Assembly (NCBI RefSeq): GCF_022163125.1
Contig: NZ_CP091881.1
Coordinates: forward strand, 682,001 to 746,000
Length of the DNA stretch: 64,000 nucleotides
Direction of reading: 5' to 3'
Source of the DNA: Paenibacillus sp. HWE-109
Lineage (GTDB): Bacteria; Bacillota; Bacilli; Paenibacillales; NBRC-103111
Part shown: positions 8,298-17,271 of the stretch, piece by piece
How positions within the stretch are numbered: the first letter of the stretch is position 1
Layout: each line of letters starts with the position of its first letter
Position numbers and translations under genes: made by a program
The notes under the pieces: model-generated
What the model was told of the DNA's origin: nothing
What the model saw: only the letters and a program-made list of their open reading frames with translations
The model's database searches: none

Positions 8298-8424
8298 TTA
8301 AAATTGATTCCTGCTATCGAGAATATATTCACTTATCACCATACTATGAGTTTTTATGTGATTAACGTTTGGGGATAAATAAATTAGGGTTGTATTCCAA
8401 TCAAACCTTCCACCCTTCTGAAGT

Positions 8425-9015
8425 TCATTCAGACTTCAAATTACCGAAAGAAATAGCTTCATACATTGGCCGCTTGTTCAAATGACTCCGGTAAAGCATA
8501 ATTTCGTTTGATTTCCACGAAAGTAGGTCTTCTAAGGAAGAATTGGGCAATGTAAGAGTACTCAGCTTATTACGATCAAATGGAGTCCTACCTATGTGAT
8601 CGCGTGCAAGCGTTAAGTGTGGGTGAAAATTACGCTCTTCAGGAGAAAAGCCAAACAGCGTAAGTGCGTCGGCTACCTGTTTCTGTAAGTTGTGAAGCCC
8701 CTTTACGTCACCGCCGATACCGGCCCACAGCACAGAAGGCTGGGCCGCTCGCCCGAAAAAGCCAAGGGATTCCACACGAAGAGAGATAGGACTAGATACT
8801 GTTGTTATTTCCTGCAGAACTTGATCAATGAGAGGGACTTTTTCTGACGGTGTATTCCCAAGAAACTGCAGCGTAATATGTAGATCCTCATGATGAACCC
8901 ATTTACGAAAAAACAGATTTGGCTTGATTTGTTCGATCCAGTTGGCGAAAACATGCTTAATGCCGAGCGGGAGCGGTACAGCAACAAATAAACGCACTAA
9001 ATTGACTGGATCCAT
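8425..9015 (-). CDS. thpR: RNA 2',3'-cyclic phosphodiesterase (LigT/ThpR family)
   Basis: A 196-residue 2H phosphoesterase. The two catalytic HxTx motifs are HITL (in HEDLHITLQFLGNTP, about residues 45-48) and HLTL (in NFHPHLTLARD, about 132-135). Family enzymes open 2',3'-cyclic phosphates on RNA ends. The length is normal for ThpR. The ATG lies only two bases after the stop codon of the small secreted-protein ORF upstream, and no clear ribosome site is visible, so translation may be coupled to that ORF. The annotated start begins MDPVNLVRLFVAVPLP, the usual family start. Confidence 0.9.
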   Translation of the reverse strand: MDPVNLVRLFVAVPLPLGIKHVFANWIEQIKPNLFFRKWVHHEDLHITLQFLGNTPSEKVPLIDQVLQEITTVSSPISLRVESLGFFGRAAQPSVLWAGIGGDVKGLHNLQKQVADALTLFGFSPEERNFHPHLTLARDHIGRTPFDRNKLSTLTLPNSSLEDLLSWKSNEIMLYRSHLNKRPMYEAISFGNLKSE

Positions 9016-9017
9016 AA

Positions 9018-9242
9018 CTAGTACACCAATACTGTGCCTGTATTTTTGTAACTAGTCATGTGTTTGTTATCTTTTACATTGTTACCTGGCGAAGGAGAAT
9101 ACCTTGTACTAATCGCATTACTTCTACTACCAGTTCCGGATGCAACAACACTCGTATTAATTCCTAGACAGGGGAAGTCTTCATGAAAATTAAATGTCAA
9201 TGTTAAAACAATAGCTATTGTAACCGTAATAATCTTTTTCAT
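9018..9242 (-). CDS. Small secreted protein, tail-less relative of the WGxxGxxG protein
   Basis: A 74-residue ORF starting MKKIITVTIAIVLTLTFNF, a signal peptide, then a Ser/Asn/Thr-rich segment (GTGSRSNAISTRYSPSPGNN) like the low-complexity middle of the protein at 6627. It lacks the WGxxGxxG tail and ends where the thpR start begins. This suggests a 3' truncation that fused it against thpR, or a naturally short secreted peptide. The ATG at 9242 has AAGGAGA seven bases upstream, so the TTG further upstream is not used. Function unknown. Confidence 0.6.
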   Translation of the reverse strand: MKKIITVTIAIVLTLTFNFHEDFPCLGINTSVVASGTGSRSNAISTRYSPSPGNNVKDNKHMTSYKNTGTVLVY

Positions 9243-9365
9243 TGAGTGTCTCCTTATTAACAAGACTTGAATTATGCCCAGATGTTTGAATGGAAATCTT
9301 TCTCGGCAATTTCCTCATCATTTTAAATACCATACAAATACCTAATCTGTGTTCCGAGATCTTTT

Positions 9366-10598
9366 TTACTTTAATGTCTTTTCTTCTTGACTTGGTTTAA
9401 TAGCGAATAAAGCAAGTACAGCCGCTACCACACAAGTACTAGATATACTATAAAACATGATTTCTGGTGAAAATTTAACTAGAATTGAAGCCAGTGGGGG
9501 ACCGATAGCAACACCGATAAACCTCATAGAGCTGTAAAGGGAAGTTATGGTGCCACGCTCTGCTTTATCAATTCCTTCCGTTATTAAGGAATCTAAGCAG
9601 GGGAGAGTGACTCCGATTCCAATACCAGCTAAACTAATTAGAGCAATCAACCAGTATAGGGATTGAATGAAGCCACAAACAACAAGAGAGGCCGTAAGTA
9701 TCGCTATTCCCAAAAAAGTGATCCACTTCATTAATTTTTTATTTTGACCAATTTTCTTTCCTGTAAGGAATGATGCGAGGCACAGCATAGCCGAAGGGAT
9801 AGCAATCACACATCCTTTCCATATCCCTGCAATATGATATTTATCCTCGAGCGTGTCTGATAAATAAAACAGTGTACCAAAAATAACAAACATACAAATG
9901 CAACCAATGGCAAAAATAGCTGACAACCAGCGGCCATTATTACCAAATATCATCTTTAGGTTTTGAAGAAAGTGCCTAAATGTTATCTTTTCTTCTTTCA
10001 CATCCTTTTTCTTGGGAGATTTAACTAGAAAAGCAACTAATACAGTAGATACCAAACATAGTGCAGGGATGGTCAGAAAGGGGAGAAACCATACCACGAA
10101 AGCCAGTATCGAACCCAAAATTGGACTCAGCACCTTACCAAGGGTATTGGCTGTTTCTACAATTCCCAGGCTTTTACTAACTTCACTATCATTTTTGTAA
10201 ATGTCACCGACAAGTGGCAGTACAATGGGAAATGCTCCGGCCGCTCCTACTCCTTGCAACGCTCGACCTAGCATAATGACCATATAGGAATGTTCCAGCC
10301 ACCATGCCCCTAAACCGGAAACCAATCCACCTATGCCAGTAATTAGCAAACTGGGGACAATAATGATCTTCCTGCCAAAGCGATCCGACAAATACCCAGC
10401 AATCGGTATAAGTAGGATAGCAACTGCAGAGTAAACAGTTATTAATAAACTCACTTGGAAAGAAGTTATCTGTAATTTGTTGCGAATCGAAGGTAAAACG
10501 GGAATAAGCATGGAATTTCCTAATGTCATAATTAATGGAATAGAAGCAATTGAAAGTAGACTCCATTTATTTGTATTCAAAAACCTGTGCCTTGCCAT
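9366..10598 (-). CDS. MFS transporter, drug-efflux type
   Basis: A 410-residue protein with twelve predicted membrane segments. The N-terminal half has the major facilitator motif A as GYLSDRFGRKIIIVPSLLIT between helices 2 and 3, and the motif C-like SPILGSILAFVVWFLPF in helix 5. A charged cytoplasmic loop (KSPKKKDVKEEK) separates the halves. This layout fits proton-coupled multidrug exporters of the 12-helix (DHA1/ACDE) group; the substrate cannot be read from sequence. The ATG has GAGGTGAT upstream at an unusually long distance. It lies 101 bases downstream of the MBL hydrolase on the same strand and may share its transcript. Confidence 0.85.
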   Translation of the reverse strand: MARHRFLNTNKWSLLSIASIPLIMTLGNSMLIPVLPSIRNKLQITSFQVSLLITVYSAVAILLIPIAGYLSDRFGRKIIIVPSLLITGIGGLVSGLGAWWLEHSYMVIMLGRALQGVGAAGAFPIVLPLVGDIYKNDSEVSKSLGIVETANTLGKVLSPILGSILAFVVWFLPFLTIPALCLVSTVLVAFLVKSPKKKDVKEEKITFRHFLQNLKMIFGNNGRWLSAIFAIGCICMFVIFGTLFYLSDTLEDKYHIAGIWKGCVIAIPSAMLCLASFLTGKKIGQNKKLMKWITFLGIAILTASLVVCGFIQSLYWLIALISLAGIGIGVTLPCLDSLITEGIDKAERGTITSLYSSMRFIGVAIGPPLASILVKFSPEIMFYSISSTCVVAAVLALFAIKPSQEEKTLK

Positions 10599-10700
10599 AA
10601 GGAATACACGTTATCACCTCTTGTATTAATTTCTACAATTATTATCAAATCAATCCAATGGGGTTTAATATGTTTAAGTAAATTCACGTCAACAATCCTT

Positions 10701-11564
10701 TTATTGAATCTTGTTATCTACATAACGACCATGGTCGGGGACAGCAATTCTTTTGAAATCAGCCACCAATAATGATAGTCCACTTGTTAGCTCCTCACCA
10801 GACATAGGTACGCCATGACCGCTTATTGCTACATTCGGCTGTAAAGCTTCTAGCTTTCTAACGGATTGCTCAGCCGCATGCCAATCGGTTGTAAAGTATA
10901 CCGGGGGGCCTGTCAGCTGCTTTTTCTGAGTTAAAACCTTGTATAATGAATCCTGTTCAACCGTCACAAAAGCATCACCCACAATAAGTGCTCTATCTTT
11001 ATCTCGAAATAACGAAACGTGCCCAGGTGTATGACCTGGTGTATGGATCCATCTCCATCCTGGCATGCCAGGGATACTTCCATCAGAGGGTAATGCTCGT
11101 ACATGACTCCCAAGATTGATGGGCTCATTTGGAAAAAAAGGTGATATCTTTGCTATAAGTCCACCTTCAACGGAACCGTCAGGTTCTGGATAACTGGCTT
11201 GGCCGGTTAAATAGGGTATTTCTAACTCGTGGGCATACACCATTACGTCCCAAGCTTCAACGAGGTCAACAACAGCGCCAACGTGATCAAAGTGACCATG
11301 TGTTAAAATAATTGCCTTTGGTGTCGATTCTGCGCCAAAACGATCGTTGACTATCTTTAGAATATGTTTGGCGGATTGCGGCATACCCGTATCAACTAAC
11401 ACCCAGTCTTCAGTAGTGCCAACCAAACTTACATTAACGATCTGATTGGTATAACAAAATAGATCGCAGCTAACCTCTTCGCCGACATTGCTTCTAACGG
11501 AAGTCATCGGTATATAATGATCTGTCAATGTATCTTCCATATCCCCATAATGAGTGTGTTCCAT
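10701..11564 (-). CDS. MBL-fold metallo-hydrolase
   Basis: A 287-residue metallo-beta-lactamase-fold enzyme. The metal-binding signature is HGHFDHVG (about residues 90-97), followed by IHTPGHTPGHVSLF and IVGDAF for the second metal and the bridging Asp, and ISGHGVP near the end. These residues are complete, so it should be active. Substrate unknown: glyoxalase II-like, lactonase-like and sulfur-related members share this pattern. The start is fixed by GGGGG seven bases before the ATG. Confidence 0.9.
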   Translation of the reverse strand: MEHTHYGDMEDTLTDHYIPMTSVRSNVGEEVSCDLFCYTNQIVNVSLVGTTEDWVLVDTGMPQSAKHILKIVNDRFGAESTPKAIILTHGHFDHVGAVVDLVEAWDVMVYAHELEIPYLTGQASYPEPDGSVEGGLIAKISPFFPNEPINLGSHVRALPSDGSIPGMPGWRWIHTPGHTPGHVSLFRDKDRALIVGDAFVTVEQDSLYKVLTQKKQLTGPPVYFTTDWHAAEQSVRKLEALQPNVAISGHGVPMSGEELTSGLSLLVADFKRIAVPDHGRYVDNKIQ

Positions 11565-11710
11565 TATTGTCCCCCTAATCTAAAGTGACTTAAAATTCTA
11601 GATAGTATGTCCAAGCTCACTTGATAGTTATAACTGGATCTAGAATAAAATTACTGAAAAGGTGAATGTTTGATTATTTCTTTTGGACACAATACAGCAG
11701 AGGTGATCCC

Positions 11711-11812
11711 ATGCGTTGTTTGCTTTGCGAGAATGAACAATTGTTAAAAGGAAAAAAAGCGAAATGTTTTATATGTACCATTATCAAGCGGCGAAATTCA
11801 GCTAAAATTTAA
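11711..11812 (+). CDS. Very small double-CxxC protein, 33 aa
   Basis: A 33-residue ORF beginning MRCLLCENEQLLKGKKAKC, with CLLC and CFIC knuckles 12 residues apart and a basic tail. AGAGGTGAT lies three to five bases before the ATG. The cysteine pairs suggest a minimal zinc ribbon. It sits 11 bases upstream of the RNase J pseudogene on the same strand. Too short for secure family recognition; the ribosome site and cysteine pattern are the evidence. Confidence 0.45.
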   Translation: MRCLLCENEQLLKGKKAKCFICTIIKRRNSAKI

Positions 11813-11823
11813 TCGTAGCAGCA

Positions 11824-12866
11824 ATGGAGGTTTTTTTATTGGAATCAAACCAGGATGAGCTTTCAATAATTGCCCTTGGTGGAGTAAATGAAATTGGCAA
11901 GAATATGTACGTCATTCAATACAACGACGATATCGTCATTATCGACTGTGGTTCCAAATTCCCAGATGAAAGCCTGTTGGGGATAGATTTGATTATCCCG
12001 GATATCTCCTATTTGATTGAAAATAAAGATAAAGTGAGAGGTTTGGTTATTACTCATGGGCACGAGGATCATATTGGTGGTATTCCCTATATTATCAAAC
12101 AGTTGAACATGCCCGTCTATGCTACGCGACTTACTCTCGGTCTTATTCAGGGGAAACTGAAAGAACAACCCGATTGCTTAGGTATCGTTTTCGATACCCC
12201 GCAAGGCGTAGTTGTACATATAGGTGATTTCAAGTTTGATTTAACACCGGTAAACGAGCAATATGCAGTATTCATAAGATTGCAGCTATTGGTCAAAATG
12301 GTGTACTTGTTCTACTTTCTGAGAGTACGAATGCTGAGCGCCCAGGCTTCACACCCTCTGAACGCTTCGTAGGCGATCATATTGGGGAAGCATTTGCTAA
12401 GGCTACAGGAAAAATATTTTTATCGACTTTTGCCTCTAACGTTAACAGGTTACAACAAGTCATTGCAGCAGCAGAGAAAACGAACCGTAAAATTACCCTT
12501 TTAGGAAGAAGTATGGTCAATGTCGTAGATATCGCCTTATCGCTAGGCTACTTGAGAATGACTCCTGACATGTTAATTGAAGCTCAAGATGTGAATCGGT
12601 ATTCTCCCCATGAGCTCGTCATCCTCTGTACGGGAAGCCAAGGGGAACCCATGGCTGCATTAGCGCGCTTAGCTAGTGGCACACATCGTCAGGTGAAGCT
12701 CATGCTGACATTAATGAAACCCAAATACTTTATTCCTATTCATGGGGAATATCGAATGCTTCATCAGCACCGTTTATTAGCCGAAGCAGTTAGTGTTGAT
12801 TCGGATAACATCTTCATTATCAATAATGGCGAGGCTGTCGATTCCACGATTACTAATGAAACATGA
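11824..12866 (+). pseudogene. Ribonuclease J homologue, broken by deletions and frameshift
   Basis: The N-terminus starts LSIIALGGVNEIGKNMYVI and keeps the catalytic HGHEDHIGG and HIGDFKFD blocks of RNase J, an mRNA-degrading beta-CASP nuclease of about 555 residues. After KLKEQP a block of about 50 residues is missing, including the HSIPD region. Near 12270 the frame shifts; the next frame restores HKIAAIGQNGVLVLLSEST and SERFVGDHIGEAFAKATGK. After ASGTHRQV another block of about 55 residues is missing before LMLTLMKPKYFIPIHGEYRM. The C-terminal domain (last 100 residues) is absent. It cannot encode a working enzyme. An intact essential copy is expected elsewhere. Confidence 0.85.
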
Positions 12867-12950
12867 TTAGCTCTACGGCTATAAAATTCAGTATGATGAT
12901 TTGTAGAAAAGCCTTCAGGGGTTCCCGCGTACTGCTGCAAAGGTGCCATA

Positions 12951-13070
12951 ATGAGTCAGTTTTTTAAGCATAATCCGCCAATCTGCATCGGTTTATTTAT
13001 TGTCATTTCTTCATCACCCCTCGGTTTGTTAATGACATTTTACTTCGGGAAATATATAATTTACATATAA
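12951..13070 (+). CDS. Possible 39-aa membrane peptide
   Basis: A short ORF starting MSQFFKHNPPICIGLFIVIS with one hydrophobic stretch, ending KYIIYI. AAGGTG lies five bases before the ATG. It sits between the RNase J relic and the Lrp regulator. Only the ribosome site and hydrophobic character support it, so it may be chance. Confidence 0.25.
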   Translation: MSQFFKHNPPICIGLFIVISSSPLGLLMTFYFGKYIIYI

Positions 13071-13152
13071 TAATTAAGGTGTATTCAACATATAAACTTA
13101 ATTATTTAATTGTTTTGAGATATATTATTTATAAAGTGAGATGTTTATTTTC

Positions 13153-13536
13153 GTGGACCATATCGATTCTAAGATCTTGTCATTACTGCATGAAAACGCT
13201 AGGATTCCCATATCTGAAATAAGCCGAATGATCACAATGTCACAGCCTTCAGTCACAGAACGACTCCGGAAACTTGAGGATCAGGGGATCATAACAGGCT
13301 ACCGCACGAAGCTTTCGCCGCAGAAACTCGGTAAACTTACAACGTCTTTCGTTTTGTTCCGAACCAATAGATGTAAGGATTTTCTTGCATTCAGCGAGAC
13401 TTCTCCGGAGATTATTGATCTTTATAGAATCAGTGGAGAGTATAACTACTTGATGAAAGTATTAACGGAATCTACATCTTCTCTTGCCCAATTCCTTGAT
13501 ACCTGCAATGCTTTCGGGTTTAACTATTTCTGCTAA
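13153..13536 (+). CDS. Lrp/AsnC family transcriptional regulator, altered C-terminus
   Basis: Family alignment favours the GTG at 13153 (DHIDSKILSLLHENARIPIS), with AGTGAG twelve bases upstream; the ATG at 13141 is four codons earlier. Residues 1-60 form the AsnC helix-turn-helix (ISEISRMITMSQPSVTERLR). The rest is the RAM ligand-binding domain (LTTSFVLFRTNRCKDF, SGEYNYLMKVL). Typical members end with a serine/valine-rich strand. Here the frame ends abruptly at NAFGFNYFC, and the +1 frame gives LTISANATKPSI, so a recent one-base change may have altered the last dozen residues. It is convergent with the MFS pump gene at 13602. Confidence 0.75.
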   Translation: MDHIDSKILSLLHENARIPISEISRMITMSQPSVTERLRKLEDQGIITGYRTKLSPQKLGKLTTSFVLFRTNRCKDFLAFSETSPEIIDLYRISGEYNYLMKVLTESTSSLAQFLDTCNAFGFNYFC

Positions 13537-13601
13537 TGCGACAAAACCATCAATCTAACGAGGCATTAGCTTGTCTGACGTTATACGAATAGTCGGTACC
13601 T

Positions 13602-15044
13602 TCATAATCTCACCTTTCGGAGGAACAGACCAAGGACGAATGCGATGAGCGCTATACAGAAACCGACCCAGAACGCGTTGTTCAAACCGATCTGCAGCGC
13701 TTTGGCTATTTCCGGCTGAGAATGCGGGGCGTGCGATCCGCTTAAGTAATGGTTCTGTCCGCCCGACATGATACTGATGAACAGGGTGGTGCCGATCGCG
13801 CCAGACACCTGCTGCAGCGTGTTCAGAATTGCCGTCCCGTGAGGGTACAGATGACTTGGCAGCTGGTTGAGCCCAGTCGTCTGCGTGGGCATCATCACCA
13901 GTGAAATGCCGATCATCATCGAGATATATACAGTTAAGAGGAAGCTTGTATCCGTCGCTTCGTCGAACCGGGTGAACAGCCACAACGAGACAACGACAAT
14001 GACAAGTCCAGGAATGACAAGAACGCGTGGTCCGAACTTGTCGAACAGCTTGCCTGAGATTGGAGCCATGATCCCGTTCGCAATCCCCCCGGGAAGCAGT
14101 ATCAAACCGGATTTAAACGCTGTCATCATTAGCACTCCCTGCATGAACATCGGAAGTAGTGCCATCGACGAGAATAGCGTCATCATCAGCACGACCAGCA
14201 GCACGGTGACAAGTGCGAATATCGGATACCGGAAAGTCCTCATATCCATGACGGGCTCCTTCAACAACAGTTGCCTCCAGATGAACAGCGCCAAGGAGAC
14301 ACCGCCCATCGCGATCGTATAGATGACCTCCGGCTCCGACCAGCTGTGCTCGCCGGCCGCACTGAACCCGTATACGATTCCACCGAAGCCGATCGTCGAA
14401 AACCCGATGGATAAGAGGTCCACCTTCGGTTTCGTGACTTCCGAAACGTTCTTCAGGAAGACGGCAGCGAGGATTATCGAGAACATTCCCAGTGGAATCA
14501 CAAAATAGAACAGCCAGCGCCACGAAAGCTCGTCAAGAATCAAGCCTGACATAGTTGGGCCGAGTGCGGGCGCAAACATAATAACGAGCCCAATCATGCC
14601 CATAGCACCTCCCCGATTTTCCGGGGGATAAATGACCAAGATGGTATTCATCATAAGCGGCAGCAGAAGGCCGGTGCCCAAAGCCTGAATGATTCTCCCG
14701 ACCAGCAGCACTTCGAATTCCGGCGCTACCGCCGAGGTGACCGTTCCGATTAAGAATAGGCTCATCGCTGTCAGAAACATTTGCCGTGTCGTGAACCATT
14801 GTTGCAGTACCGCAGTCACTGGAACAAGCACGCCGATGACGAGCATGTAGGCGGTGGTCAGCCACTGGATTGTCGCCGCAGACACTTCGAACGATTTCAT
14901 CAGTTCGGGGAGGGCGTTGCCCATCAGCGTCTCGTTTAAAGCGGCGACGAACGTCCCGACGATTAGGGCGAACACGATCGGAGCGCGTTTGATATCTTTC
15001 AAATCGATTGAAACCGACGGTGCATTGGTACCAGATGCATTCAC
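13602..15044 (-). CDS. MFS drug-efflux transporter, 14-helix DHA2 (EmrB/QacA) type
   Basis: About 480 residues with fourteen hydrophobic segments. The DHA2 signature is clear: ALNETLMGNALPELMKSFEV in helix 1, then TAYMLVIGVLVPVTAVL, GRIIQALGTGLLLPLMMNTI and the motif C APALGPTMSGLILDELSWRW. Such proteins export lipophilic drugs with proton influx. The start is likely the GTG at 15044, with GGAG six bases upstream; the GTG four codons earlier overlaps that site. It is the last gene of a minus-strand run with an azoreductase upstream, a common detoxification pairing. Confidence 0.9.
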   Translation of the reverse strand: MNASGTNAPSVSIDLKDIKRAPIVFALIVGTFVAALNETLMGNALPELMKSFEVSAATIQWLTTAYMLVIGVLVPVTAVLQQWFTTRQMFLTAMSLFLIGTVTSAVAPEFEVLLVGRIIQALGTGLLLPLMMNTILVIYPPENRGGAMGMIGLVIMFAPALGPTMSGLILDELSWRWLFYFVIPLGMFSIILAAVFLKNVSEVTKPKVDLLSIGFSTIGFGGIVYGFSAAGEHSWSEPEVIYTIAMGGVSLALFIWRQLLLKEPVMDMRTFRYPIFALVTVLLVVLMMTLFSSMALLPMFMQGVLMMTAFKSGLILLPGGIANGIMAPISGKLFDKFGPRVLVIPGLVIVVVSLWLFTRFDEATDTSFLLTVYISMMIGISLVMMPTQTTGLNQLPSHLYPHGTAILNTLQQVSGAIGTTLFISIMSGGQNHYLSGSHAPHSQPEIAKALQIGLNNAFWVGFCIALIAFVLGLFLRKVRL

Positions 15045-15065
15045 AATTTTCTCCACTCCAGGCTG

Positions 15066-15272
15066 TTATTTTCTGAGACTGTTCAGTCCGTAACTCTGCA
15101 TGTCTGCAATTGCTGCGGAGCAATCCATATACCAAGGGAAATATAGTAGTAGACTAGGCAGTGTCGTTAACCTAAGATAAGAATTTTGCAGGGCCAATAC
15201 CGCCCAGTTCGTCAAAAAGTCGACTTCGCCTTTAAAGCTTGCATCCGTTACGTCAACAATTGCTACTTTCAA
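15066..15272 (-). pseudogene. Unrecognised fragment between azoreductase and MFS gene
   Basis: A minus-strand frame of 68 codons from a TTG, reading KVAIVDVTDASFKGEVDFLT and then NWAVLALQNSYLR before losing protein-like character. No ribosome site is visible. The first 35 residues look real; I cannot assign them. It may be the end of a deleted operon gene or a short hypothetical. Confidence 0.3.
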
Positions 15273-15284
15273 ATTTCCATTTTG

Positions 15285-15911
15285 TTAAAAAGTTTTCGCC
15301 GCTTCAACAGCCAGTTGAATAGCGTCTTCGATTATTTTCCCCCTTAGTTTCGGAGATTTGTTATGGCCTTCAGCAATAACCTTCGTTATTTCATGAATAC
15401 CGAATAAATGTAGATTCCTTACTACAAAATTTAGCGCCATTTCTGATGAAGCTGCCTCTCCCTCAGAATAGTAACCCCCGCGAGCATTTAATAAAGCTAC
15501 CTTTTTTCCTGTCACCAATCCGACGGGGCCTTCCGGTGTATATCTAAAAGTGGTTCCAGCACGATTCAAGTAGTCGATATACGTATGCAAAACTGTAGGA
15601 ACGCCAAGATTCCAAAGTGGAAAACCAATGACGATCTTGTCAGCTGCCAAAAATTGATTCAGGTATTTAGTTGCGATATCTGTTACCTTCTTTTCCTCAA
15701 GAGAGAGAGGCATTCCCTGACTGAATTTGAATGCGCCATTAATCATCGTAGCGTCCAAATAAGGCAAGTGCTCTTGAAATAAATCGAGCTCAGTCACCTG
15801 ATCTTCAGGATGTGAATCCACATAACTTTTCAAAAAAGCATCATATAATTTAACACTTACTGCTTGTTCTACTGGACGATTATTTGCCTTTACGAATAAG
15901 ACCTTACTCAT
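15285..15911 (-). CDS. azoR: FMN-dependent NADH-azoreductase
   Basis: A 208-residue flavodoxin-fold quinone/azo reductase, the usual AzoR length. The N-terminus MSKVLFVKANNRPVEQAVSV forms the FMN phosphate loop region; FPLWNLGVPTVLHTYIDYLN and LLNARGGYYSEG are the conserved flavin-site blocks. It reduces quinones and azo compounds by two electrons with NADH. The start at 15911 has GGTGGAGA five bases upstream; the GTG and ATG two and four codons before overlap that site. It is likely co-transcribed with the downstream DHA2 pump, forming a xenobiotic-response unit. Confidence 0.9.
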   Translation of the reverse strand: MSKVLFVKANNRPVEQAVSVKLYDAFLKSYVDSHPEDQVTELDLFQEHLPYLDATMINGAFKFSQGMPLSLEEKKVTDIATKYLNQFLAADKIVIGFPLWNLGVPTVLHTYIDYLNRAGTTFRYTPEGPVGLVTGKKVALLNARGGYYSEGEAASSEMALNFVVRNLHLFGIHEITKVIAEGHNKSPKLRGKIIEDAIQLAVEAAKTF

Positions 15912-16172
15912 TTCCATCTCCACCTTTACTTTGAATGTTGCTTTCGATCACAATATACACCCTTCCACTAGAGTCAGGGTCAATACCTTAATAAATAAGT
16001 CAGATCATTACAATAATAACGATAGTAAAGAGCTTGATTTGCAGAAGCGCCTCATATTCTTCATTCAAGTAAACAGGTTTGATTTCACCAACAGCTCTTT
16101 TTTCACCAAAGCAAAAAAGAGTTTGCATTCACAAACGTATTCGATTTATAAGTGCCCAAGCACATTAAAACA

Positions 16173-16571
16173 TTATCTATAATCTCTTTTATGCAACAAA
16201 GAGCTAACCGCTAAGCTCATAATTGGCATAGAGAGATACCTTAAACCAATCTGGCCCATATAATTGAGGAATGATATCTTCAGCCACGGCAACAACACAA
16301 GCGCATCCAATGTTATGTTCATAACAAACCAAATTACACCAAGCCAGATGCCGTGCCGAATATAGTTGGATTTTACTTTAATGAAATATATAGCTAACAG
16401 AGGAGAGCCGACTAAAGCTCCAAAAACGATTAACAAGGTTTTAAAAAATGTGAAGTCGATGGAAAGCTGCCCCTCTTTATTGTAGAAGAAGAAAGAGAAG
16501 ATGAGCGGTATCAACCAAGTGAGAAAACCGAACAATAATAATTTCCAAAATTGTCTCTTATCCATGGTCAT
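16173..16571 (-). CDS. Four-helix membrane protein of unknown function
   Basis: A 132-residue integral membrane protein with four hydrophobic spans (LLLFGFLTWLIPLIFSFFF, FFKTLLIVFGALVGSPLLAI, GIWLGVIWFVMNITLDALVL and a C-terminal YLSMPIMSLAVSS). It ends in a short basic tail. Its start overlaps the end of the GyrI-like gene by 14 bases, so translation is coupled; the second ATG at 16565 is equally possible. I do not recognise the family. Its partner suggests a role in small-molecule stress response. Confidence 0.65.
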   Translation of the reverse strand: MTMDKRQFWKLLLFGFLTWLIPLIFSFFFYNKEGQLSIDFTFFKTLLIVFGALVGSPLLAIYFIKVKSNYIRHGIWLGVIWFVMNITLDALVLLPWLKISFLNYMGQIGLRYLSMPIMSLAVSSLLHKRDYR

Positions 16572-17196
16572 GCCCCTGAATGTGGTCTACAGGGAAACGA
16601 AGAATCGTTTTCATGTAAGCTGGCTCAACTTTGCGGGGATCGGACAAATAGATTTCATGGTGCAATCCATTCTGGATGAGATGATGAGCTCTCATGTACT
16701 CACGGATTATCGCAACCGTTGCTGGTTCTGTACTATACGGGCCAACGTGCATCATTTGTACAGATGTACCTTCCCGAATCGTAGTGTAAGCGACGCGCTC
16801 AATCTGTTCAAGTTCCTTTTTCTTAGCTCTTGCATTCGCCCGGGCGTTGTCTACAGTTTCATTGGTGACGAAGTCGGGCATGCGAATAAGCAGTTTCCAA
16901 TGCCATTCTTCGCGCGGAACCTCAAGGGCATCTTTATCAGATTCTACCCACCAAAGTCCCTCTAGCTTCGCGACAGTGAAATCCTTGTTTACTGTCTTGC
17001 AAATATTCTTGACTCCATATGCTACAGAGTATAAGGCCTCTGTTGCGTTCGTAAAAGATGAGCTATCCGGCGCTCCTTTATCGATAATGACAAGATAGGG
17101 CAGCTCACCAAATTGAACAAGCTGTGGCGAGCTATCCGCCGTGTAATACGTCTTATCCAATTTGGCTAAATCCAGTTTGCGATGATCTTCTTTCAT
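16558..17196 (-). CDS. GyrI-like small-molecule-binding domain protein
   Basis: A 212-residue cytoplasmic protein of the GyrI-like/SOUL-type family with no DNA-binding domain. Family blocks include KLDLAKLDKTYYTADSSPQL at the start, GLWWVESDKDALEVPREEWH in the middle and VQMMHVGPYSTEPATVAIIR near the end. Such stand-alone proteins bind or hydrolyse hydrophobic toxic compounds. The ATG has GAGAGGAG seven bases upstream. It is followed by an overlapping membrane-protein gene and preceded by the WYL regulator/nitroreductase pair on the same strand. Confidence 0.85.
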   Translation of the reverse strand: MKEDHRKLDLAKLDKTYYTADSSPQLVQFGELPYLVIIDKGAPDSSSFTNATEALYSVAYGVKNICKTVNKDFTVAKLEGLWWVESDKDALEVPREEWHWKLLIRMPDFVTNETVDNARANARAKKKELEQIERVAYTTIREGTSVQMMHVGPYSTEPATVAIIREYMRAHHLIQNGLHHEIYLSDPRKVEPAYMKTILRFPVDHIQGHDHG

Positions 17197-17232
17197 TCAT
17201 AAACTCCTCTCAGTTAGATAGTTTCATAATAA

Positions 17233-17271
17233 AACAACTTCCCTGACAATATGTTTGTCAGGGAAGTTGTT
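17233..17271 (-). terminator. Terminator of the nitroreductase-WYL operon
   Basis: Perfect 17-bp stem, AACAACTTCCCTGACAA against its complement, with a 5-base loop. On the minus strand it is followed by TTTATTATG. The stem includes the WYL stop codon, so termination is immediate. Confidence 0.9.

Noticed and set aside
15931..16182. 83-codon plus-strand frame upstream of the azoreductase gene
   Set aside because: No ribosome site, Asn/Ser-rich translation typical of AT-rich promoter DNA.
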